Origin: JAENVT01 sp031412355
Lineage (GTDB): Bacteria > Actinomycetota > Acidimicrobiia > Acidimicrobiales > Ilumatobacteraceae
Assembly: GCA_031412355.1 (NCBI GenBank)
Contig: JANOCR010000072.1
Span: forward strand, 1-17,293
Reading direction: 5' to 3'
Length of the DNA stretch: 17,293 nt
The stretch's first letter is position 1, and each line of letters opens with the position of its first letter. Shown in pieces: positions 12,209-17,293 of the stretch. The notes under the pieces are model-generated. The model saw only the letters and a list, made by a program, of their open reading frames with translations, made no database searches and was not told the origin of the DNA. A program made the translations under genes and the position numbers.

Positions 12209-13699
12209 ATGAACCTCGCTCACATCATCGGCGGACATTCGTCCGAGCACGTCGCCATTGTCTGCCGCGGCATCGAGACCACGTACGGCCAGTTACGCGA
12301 CCGAGTGGCCCGCGTGCGCGGTGGCCTGGTCGGGCTCGGAGTCGGCAAGGGAGACCGCGTCGCACTGCTGTGCGGCAACGGGCTGTACTTCGTCGAGACC
12401 TACCTGGCGGCCCTGGGGCTCGGTGCCGTCGTCGTGCCGTTGAACCCGCAAAGCCCGACGCCCGAGATCGAGCACCAGATCGCGACCGTTGCGGCCAGCA
12501 TCGTGCTGGTCGAGCCGGCGGCAGCAGCAGCCTGGAGCGGTGTCGACATGGCTGCCGTCCCGTCGGTGCGTCACGTCATCGTCACCCAACCAGCCGACGT
12601 CGACGCCGAGCTCACCTTCGACAACCTGCTCGCCGGCGAGCCGCTCGACGTGACCGAGGTCGACGCCGAAACGCTGGCCGTGCTGATGTTCACCAGCGGC
12701 ACTGCCGGGTCGCCGCGGGCGGCAATGTTGAGCCACGGCAATCTGCTGGCCAACATCGACCAGGGGCGCTCGGCGGTCGTGCAGATCGGCACCGGCGACG
12801 TCGTCTACGGCGTGTTGCCGATGTTCCACATCTTCGGCCTCAACGTGGTGCTGGGGCTCAGCTTGGCCAATGGGGCCACCATCGTGCTGGTTCAGCGTTT
12901 CGACCCCTCGACCGCGCTCGACACCATCCGCGAGCGCGGCGTGACGGTCATCCCGGGCGCGCCACCCCTGTGGCTGGCCTTCAGTCATTTCGACGAGGCT
13001 CCTGCCGACAGCTTCGCCAGCGTGCGCCTGGCACTGACCGGCGCGGCGAAGATGCCCGACGAGGCAATTCGCCGGCTGCAGCAACGCTTCGGCGTCGACC
13101 TCGCCGAGGGATACGGGCTGACCGAGGCCTCGCCAGTCGTCACCAGTTCTGCGGGATTGCCATTGAAGATCGGATCGGTCGGCAAGGTGCTCGACGGCAT
13201 CAAGGTGCGGTTGGTCGACGAGGAAGGTGACGACGTGCTGCAGGGTGACTCCGGCGAGATCTGGGTTCAGGGACCGAACGTGTTCCAGGGCTACCTCGAC
13301 GACGCCGAGCAGACGGCTCGCGTTCTCACGCCCGACGGGTGGCTGCGCACCGGCGACATCGCCGTCACAGACGACGATGGCTACCTCTATCTCGTCGACC
13401 GCGCCAAGGACCTCATCATCGTCAGCGGTTTCAACGTCTATCCCGCCGAGGTCGAAGAAGCGATCGCCGAACATCCGGCAGTCGCCGAGGTCGGCGTGGT
13501 CGGCGTCCCGCATCCGCACACCGGCGAAGCCGTCAAGGCGTGGGTCGTCGTCCGCGACGGGATGTCCGTCGACGAAGACACGTTGATCTCGTGGTGCAGT
13601 GACCGCCTGGCTCGATACAAGAGCCCTTCGAAGATCCTGTTCGTCGACCAACTGCCGCGCAACGTCAGCGGCAAGTTGCTACGCCGCTCGCTGTCGTAA
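12209..13699 (+). CDS. AMP-forming acyl-CoA synthetase (fatty-acid CoA ligase-like)
   Basis: The 496-residue enzyme belongs to the ANL superfamily and should activate a carboxylic acid with ATP to acyl-AMP and then acyl-CoA. Motifs in order: the phosphate loop TSGTAGSPRAAMLSH (from about 162), the aromatic motif YGLTEASP (about 302-309), WLRTGDIA (about 378-385), the hinge region DRAKDLIIVSGFNVYPAEVEE, and NVSGKLLRRSL at the C terminus with the adenylation Lys at about 489. In the phosphate loop the usual Pro-Lys-Gly is Pro-Arg-Ala. The synthetase follows the 27-residue gene in the same direction, and its 3' end overlaps the convergent seven-helix gene by 21 bases. Chain length or specific substrate cannot be read from the sequence; the nearby dehydrogenase is too far to imply a pathway. 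Confidence 0.92.
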   Translation: MNLAHIIGGHSSEHVAIVCRGIETTYGQLRDRVARVRGGLVGLGVGKGDRVALLCGNGLYFVETYLAALGLGAVVVPLNPQSPTPEIEHQIATVAASIVLVEPAAAAAWSGVDMAAVPSVRHVIVTQPADVDAELTFDNLLAGEPLDVTEVDAETLAVLMFTSGTAGSPRAAMLSHGNLLANIDQGRSAVVQIGTGDVVYGVLPMFHIFGLNVVLGLSLANGATIVLVQRFDPSTALDTIRERGVTVIPGAPPLWLAFSHFDEAPADSFASVRLALTGAAKMPDEAIRRLQQRFGVDLAEGYGLTEASPVVTSSAGLPLKIGSVGKVLDGIKVRLVDEEGDDVLQGDSGEIWVQGPNVFQGYLDDAEQTARVLTPDGWLRTGDIAVTDDDGYLYLVDRAKDLIIVSGFNVYPAEVEEAIAEHPAVAEVGVVGVPHPHTGEAVKAWVVVRDGMSVDEDTLISWCSDRLARYKSPSKILFVDQLPRNVSGKLLRRSLS

Positions 13700-14416
13700 C
13701 GCCACGACCGCCCGCCGAGGCGTCGTCGATGCGACCAGGAATCCGGCGAACAGCACCACGACCCCGATCAGCAGCGTCAGTGAGAATGCGGTGTCCTTGC
13801 CGAGCCGGCCGGCCAGGGTCCCGCTGGCCGACAACACGATCGTGCCGGTCGCGATCAACAGGTTGCCGACGACCAATTGCGCCGGCGACGAAGTTGTGCG
13901 TCGCACGCCCGGCAGCGCCGGGTCGCGACGCCGTGCCAGTCGGTACGCGCTCCACAGCGCGCCGGCGATGATCACCACCGCGGCGATACCCGAGCCGGCA
14001 GCCGCGAGCACGCGCGGGCCGACACCGAACACGTCCTTGCCTGTCGGCAGGTCTCTGCCTGACACGTTGGCACGGGTCGGGGCGAACAACATGACACCGG
14101 CGCTGAAGCCACTGAGCAGCACCAACCACCAGCGCACCCGATCGCCGACGGCGCGCCCGACGAGTAGGTACACCGTGCCCAATGCCAGCCACGGAACGTT
14201 CAACACCGCACCGGCGAGATAGAAGACGCGGAACGTCGCCAGGCTCCATCCACGCGCCTCGGCCCACCACAACGCCCCCGCACCCAAGGCGAACAATGCC
14301 AACGAAACCGACCAGGCCAGGTCGTGCGGGCGGCGACGGCGCATCCAACGATCCATCGTGCTGAGTGCAAAGCCGAGCGCTACCAGCGTCGCAGCGGCGG
14401 CCAGGGCGGCGTCCAT
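13679..14416 (-). CDS. seven-helix membrane protein of unknown function
   Basis: The 245-residue protein has seven hydrophobic segments at about residues 2-20, 35-53, 62-86, 96-112, 140-160, 183-203 and 215-232. Basic loops (DRWMRRRRPHD, GRAVGDRVRW, RLARRRDPALPGVRR and the C-terminal RR region) predict the N terminus outside and the C terminus inside. I do not recognise a family or any catalytic motif. The ATG at 14416 was chosen since a TACCGT box ends 9 bases before it; the GTG at 14422 would leave only 3. It is divergent from rex and overlaps the acyl-CoA synthetase end by 21 bases, so no terminator fits between the convergent pair. Confidence 0.82.
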   Translation of the reverse strand: MDAALAAAATLVALGFALSTMDRWMRRRRPHDLAWSVSLALFALGAGALWWAEARGWSLATFRVFYLAGAVLNVPWLALGTVYLLVGRAVGDRVRWWLVLLSGFSAGVMLFAPTRANVSGRDLPTGKDVFGVGPRVLAAAGSGIAAVVIIAGALWSAYRLARRRDPALPGVRRTTSSPAQLVVGNLLIATGTIVLSASGTLAGRLGKDTAFSLTLLIGVVVLFAGFLVASTTPRRAVVALRQRAA

Positions 14417-14425
14417 CGCCACGTG

Positions 14426-14431
14426 ACGGTA
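14426..14431 (-). promoter_or_regulatory. -10 box TACCGT of the seven-helix gene
   Basis: On the minus strand TACCGT ends 9 bases before the ATG at 14416; no SD is visible. Confidence 0.42.
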
Positions 14432-14449
14432 GCGGCCAGGCGGTCACGC

Positions 14450-14463
14450 GACAGAAATCTGTC
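14450..14463. promoter_or_regulatory. palindrome GACAGAAATCTGTC
   Basis: Perfect 5-base arms flank AAAT. The site covers the -35 position of the seven-helix gene promoter and lies 20 bases from the Rex-like site, so it could be the operator of a separate regulator. Confidence 0.4.
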
Positions 14464-14482
14464 ACGGCGATGCCGTACTGCT

Positions 14483-14500
14483 TTGTGAACGTGTGCACGA
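14483..14500. promoter_or_regulatory. Rex operator (ROP)-like site
   Basis: TTGTGAACGTGTGCACGA matches the Rex consensus TTGTGAA-n4-TTCACAA fully in the left half and at 5 of 7 positions in the right half. It overlaps the -35 of the rex promoter, the right place for repression by NADH-free Rex. Autoregulation of a rex-hem operon is known in Streptomyces; here it is inferred from the site. Confidence 0.68.
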
Positions 14501-14511
14501 GTGCCTAACGT
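14483..14511 (+). promoter_or_regulatory. rex-hemA-hemC promoter
   Basis: TTGTGA (14483-14488) and TAACGT (14506-14511) are 17 bases apart, the best-spaced promoter in the window. The -10 ends 11 bases before the ATG at 14523, leaving a leader of only a few bases. Confidence 0.62.
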
Positions 14512-14522
14512 TTGTCCCAGGT

Positions 14523-15209
14523 ATGGCTCCAGAACGCACTCGCCGACGCATCCCCGATGCCACCGTGGCGCGGCTCCCCGTGTACCTGAGGATCCTCACC
14601 GAGCAAGGCGACGAGGGCGTCGACAGCATCTCGTCGGAACGGCTCGCTGAACTCGGTGGCGTCAACGCCGCCAAGGTCCGCAAGGACCTCAGCTATCTCG
14701 GCAGCTACGGCACGCGAGGCGTCGGCTACGAGGTCGCCTATCTCGTGTACCAGATCCGGCGCGAACTCGGCCTCACACACGACTGGCCCGTCGTGATCGT
14801 CGGCGCGGGCAACCTCGGCCAAGCCCTCGCCGGCTACGGCGGCTTTGGCGAACGCGGGTTTCCGGTCGCAAGCATCGTCGACATCGATGACGCCAAGGTC
14901 GGTTCCGTGCTCAGCGGCGTGCGCGTTCGCCACATAGACGAGCTGCCGCAGATCGTGCAGACCAAACGCGTCAGCATCGGTGTGGTCGCTACCCCTGCTG
15001 GCGCGGCGCAAGACGCCGCTGATCGGCTCGTGCGCGCCGGCGTCACCAGCATCTTGAACTTCGCGCCTGTGGTGCTGGCCGTGCCCCGCGCGATCGAGGT
15101 GCGCAAGGTCGACCTCGCTGTCGAACTGCAGATCCTCAGCTACCACGAACAACGCCGCGCCGGCGGCGCCATACATGCGGTCGGCAACACGCGACCGGCG
15201 AGCGCGTAG
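14523..15209 (+). CDS. rex: redox-sensing transcriptional repressor Rex
   Basis: The 228-residue protein is Rex, a dimeric repressor that binds DNA when NADH/NAD+ is low and leaves it when NADH rises. The N-terminal winged helix (about 12-80) contains IPDATVARLPVYLRIL, SSERLAELGGVNAAKVRKDLSYLG and SYGTRGVGY, which are Rex signatures. The Rossmann domain has VVIVGAGNLGQALAGY (about 90-105) and an acidic end to the second strand (IVDIDD), fitting NAD(H). The C-terminal NFAPVVLAVP and the swapped helix DLAVELQILSYHEQ are complete. The ATG at 14523 was chosen because the upstream in-frame start overlaps the operator. hemA follows after 9 bases, the same rex-hem order as in Streptomyces. Confidence 0.96.
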   Translation: MAPERTRRRIPDATVARLPVYLRILTEQGDEGVDSISSERLAELGGVNAAKVRKDLSYLGSYGTRGVGYEVAYLVYQIRRELGLTHDWPVVIVGAGNLGQALAGYGGFGERGFPVASIVDIDDAKVGSVLSGVRVRHIDELPQIVQTKRVSIGVVATPAGAAQDAADRLVRAGVTSILNFAPVVLAVPRAIEVRKVDLAVELQILSYHEQRRAGGAIHAVGNTRPASA

Positions 15210-15218
15210 GCGGCTGCT

Positions 15219-16478
15219 ATGTCGATCGTTGTCATCGGTGTCAACCACCGCACCGGCCCGCTGTCGTTGCTCGAGCGGCTGGCCATTCGCCCCGACGAGC
15301 AAGGCAAGGCAATCGCCGGCCTGGTGTCGCGCCACAGCATCCGCGAGGCGGTCGTGCTCAGCACATGCAACCGCACCGAGATCTACGCGGTCGCCGAGCG
15401 GTTCCACGGCGCCTACGCCGACATACGCGATTTCCTGTGCGATCTCGGCGGGCTCGACGCCGACGAGCTCCACTCCCATCTGTACAGCCAGCACGACGAT
15501 GCCGCCGTAACCCACTTGTTCGAGGTCGCAGCCGGGCTCGACTCGGCGGTCCTCGGCGAAAGCGAGATCCTCGGCCAAGTCCGCTCGGCATGGGAACTGG
15601 CCCAAACCGAGGGTGGCGCCAAGGCCACGCTCAACCTCTTGTTCCGTCACGCCATCGAGACTGGCAAGCGGGCTCGTACCGAGACCTCTATCGGTCGCGG
15701 CACTGCGTCGGTCAGCCACGCCGCCGTCGAGATGGCCACCGAGCGACTCGGCTCGCTGATCGGCCGCCGCGTGTTGGTGGTCGGCGCCGGCGAGATGGGC
15801 GAAGGTATCGCCACCGCTCTCATCCACGCCGGTGCCAACAACATCGGTGTTGCCAATCGCACCGTCGAGCGCGCCCATCAACTGGCCGAGCGCATCGGTG
15901 GCGGCGTCGTTCCATTCATCGAACTGCACGCGGCGCTCGCCGACGCCGACGTCTTGCTGACCTGCACCGGCGCCGGCGGCACGTTGATCGATTTCGATCT
16001 GGTCGAACGGTCGCGCGGCCGATCGACATCGCCTCTGCTGATCGTCGACATCGCGGTGCCACGCGACGTTGCACCAGAGGTCACTCGTCTCGCCCATGTG
16101 ACGCTGCTCAACCTCGACGACCTCCGTGATTGGGCCGGACGTGCGTTGGCGCTGCGAGCCGAGGAAACGCACCGGGTCAACGAGATCGTCTCCGAGGAGG
16201 TCGAGCGGTTCGGCGTCGACGCCACCGCACGACAGGCAGCACCCCTGGTTGCTCAGCTTCGCCAACGAGCCGAGGCAATCCGTCAATCGGAGATCGAGCG
16301 GTTCACGGCGCGTTTGGCAACACTCGACGAGACCCAACGTGCGGCGCTCGACGCGGTGACCAAAGGCATCGTGGCCAAGCTGTTGCACGCACCATCGGTG
16401 AAGCTCAAAGACGAGGCCGGCACGCCGCAGGGCCAGCGCAACGCTGCTACCGTCCGCGACCTGTTCGATCTCGGCTGA
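15219..16478 (+). CDS. hemA: glutamyl-tRNA reductase (HemA)
   Basis: The 419-residue enzyme reduces glutamyl-tRNA(Glu) to glutamate-1-semialdehyde with NADPH, the first committed step of C5 tetrapyrrole synthesis. It starts SIVVIGVNHRTGPLSLLERL, has the nucleophile Cys50 in LSTCNRTEIYAV, then GLDSAVLGESEILGQVR, GRGTASVSHAAVE and the NADPH motif VLVVGAGEMGEG, followed by the C-terminal dimerisation helices. Length is typical. It begins 9 bases after rex with at most a weak AGGCGG SD, and hemC begins 3 bases after it, so the three are one operon under the Rex-like site. Confidence 0.96.
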   Translation: MSIVVIGVNHRTGPLSLLERLAIRPDEQGKAIAGLVSRHSIREAVVLSTCNRTEIYAVAERFHGAYADIRDFLCDLGGLDADELHSHLYSQHDDAAVTHLFEVAAGLDSAVLGESEILGQVRSAWELAQTEGGAKATLNLLFRHAIETGKRARTETSIGRGTASVSHAAVEMATERLGSLIGRRVLVVGAGEMGEGIATALIHAGANNIGVANRTVERAHQLAERIGGGVVPFIELHAALADADVLLTCTGAGGTLIDFDLVERSRGRSTSPLLIVDIAVPRDVAPEVTRLAHVTLLNLDDLRDWAGRALALRAEETHRVNEIVSEEVERFGVDATARQAAPLVAQLRQRAEAIRQSEIERFTARLATLDETQRAALDAVTKGIVAKLLHAPSVKLKDEAGTPQGQRNAATVRDLFDLG

Positions 16479-16481
16479 CCG

Positions 16482-17293
16482 GTGTCCGGCGACCAACCGC
16501 TGCGATTGGCCACCCGCGGCAGCGCCCAGGCCCGAACGCAATCTCAAGCTGTCGCCGATGCATTGATGGCGACACATCCCGAGCAAACTGTCGAACTGAT
16601 CTTCGTCGAAACGTTGGGCGATCGCACGCAGCATGCCGACGTTCCGTTGCACGTGATCGGCGGCCAGGGTGTCTTCGTGAAGGAGGTGCAGAGCGCCGTG
16701 CTGCGCGGCGATGCCGATATGGCGGTGCACTCCGCCAAGGACCTGCCATCGGCGGTCGCCAGCGGCCTGCATCTTGCCGCCTTCTGCCGGCGACGTGACG
16801 CTCGCGACGTGCTGATCGGCGCCACCCTCGACGGGCTCGCGGATGGGGCACCTGTTGCCACCGGGTCCGTCCGACGGCGAGCACAGTTGGCGGTCGCCCG
16901 ACCCGATCTGCGCTTCCTCGAACTACGCGGCAACATCCACACCCGGCTGGGCAAGGTGCCAGCGGGCGGAGCCATCGTGATGGCAGCAGCCGCGCTGGAA
17001 GTGCTCGGGCTGCTCGACGAGATCACCGACTTCTTGACCCCGGCCACGTTCGTACCAAGCCCCGGGCAGGGCTGCGTCGCGGTCGAGTGCCGGGACGACG
17101 ACGACCGGATGATCCGATTGCTCGCCGCCATCGACCATTCGCCGACACGGCGAGCCGTCGAAGTCGAGCGGGCGTTCCTGGCCGAACTGGGCAGCGGATG
17201 CTCATTGCCTGTCGGCGCGCACGCGCTCGGCACATCTCTCACCGCCTTTCTCGGTACTGAGGATCACTCTCGACACCTGATCGACTCGATCGA
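16482..17293 (+). CDS. hemC: porphobilinogen deaminase (HemC), 3' end outside the window
   Basis: About 270 codons are visible from a GTG at 16482, with no stop before the window edge, so the gene is cut by the window and not broken. Hydroxymethylbilane synthase joins four porphobilinogens into hydroxymethylbilane. Motifs seen are LRLATRGSAQA at the start, HSAKDLP (83-89), ATGSVRRRAQL, ELRGNIHTRLGK (Arg at 149), PSPGQGCVAVE and ERAFLAELGSGCSLPVGA with the dipyrromethane-cofactor Cys240. It starts three bases after the hemA stop. About 40 further codons are expected from the family length. Confidence 0.95.
   Translation, partial: MSGDQPLRLATRGSAQARTQSQAVADALMATHPEQTVELIFVETLGDRTQHADVPLHVIGGQGVFVKEVQSAVLRGDADMAVHSAKDLPSAVASGLHLAAFCRRRDARDVLIGATLDGLADGAPVATGSVRRRAQLAVARPDLRFLELRGNIHTRLGKVPAGGAIVMAAAALEVLGLLDEITDFLTPATFVPSPGQGCVAVECRDDDDRMIRLLAAIDHSPTRRAVEVERAFLAELGSGCSLPVGAHALGTSLTAFLGTEDHSRHLIDSI

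Noticed and set aside
12293..13651. Minus-strand open frame of 452 codons
   Set aside because: It is fully opposite the acyl-CoA synthetase gene with all its motifs; a shadow frame.
14505..16772. Minus-strand open frame of 755 codons, the longest in the window
   Set aside because: It lies opposite rex, hemA and hemC, whose motifs are unmistakable; its translation has low-complexity shadow character.
16482..17293. Broken hemC
   Set aside because: The frame is open without interruption to the window edge and all motifs are in order; it is only cut by the window.

Overview
The window reads as an ordinary-looking chromosomal stretch from a GC-rich actinobacterium. Support comes from an MshA-type mycothiol glycosyltransferase followed by a YbjN-domain gene, an RsiG/AmfC-family protein, a rex-hemA-hemC cluster, frequent GTG starts and many apparently leaderless promoters. 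A deep branch such as Acidimicrobiia is my guess only; no marker gene fixes the class. I see no mobile element, tRNA, rRNA or CRISPR array.

Layout, left to right. 1-3.1 kb: a 3-hydroxyacyl-CoA dehydrogenase (-) is divergent from an HD-domain nucleotidase (+) across a tiny intergenic region with a perfect-arm palindrome; then a tyrosine phosphatase and a peptidase-S51-like protein. 3.1-6.2 kb: a membrane-anchored cyclophilin (-) is divergent from a 694-residue membrane protein that resembles a bacterial cellulose synthase with decayed catalytic motifs but a PilZ c-di-GMP site. 6.2-7.9 kb: a YgjP-type metallopeptidase (-) is divergent from a MoaD/ThiS-like protein, an RsiG-like c-di-GMP anti-sigma candidate and an XRE regulator. 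7.9-10.5 kb: mshA, a YbjN gene and proC. 10.5-10.77 kb: a terminator, then a compact multi-hairpin unit with its own terminator that I propose as an undescribed small RNA. 10.77-13.7 kb: a SAM hydrolase, a three-helix membrane protein, a 27-residue single-helix protein and an acyl-CoA synthetase. 13.7-17.3 kb: a seven-helix membrane protein (-) is divergent from rex-hemA-hemC, which runs off the right edge and has a Rex-operator-like site in front.

Two themes link the parts. First, almost every first gene of a transcription unit has a TAnnnT -10 box 6 to 11 bases before its start codon and no Shine-Dalgarno sequence, so leaderless transcription seems the rule; downstream genes instead use overlaps or a clear SD. 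This spacing also decided several start codons. Second, two likely c-di-GMP receptors (PilZ pseudo-synthase and RsiG-like protein) lie within 3 kb. Functions are metabolic and redox-linked: NADH sensing by Rex tied to tetrapyrrole synthesis, mycothiol, proline, acyl-CoA activation and SAM turnover.
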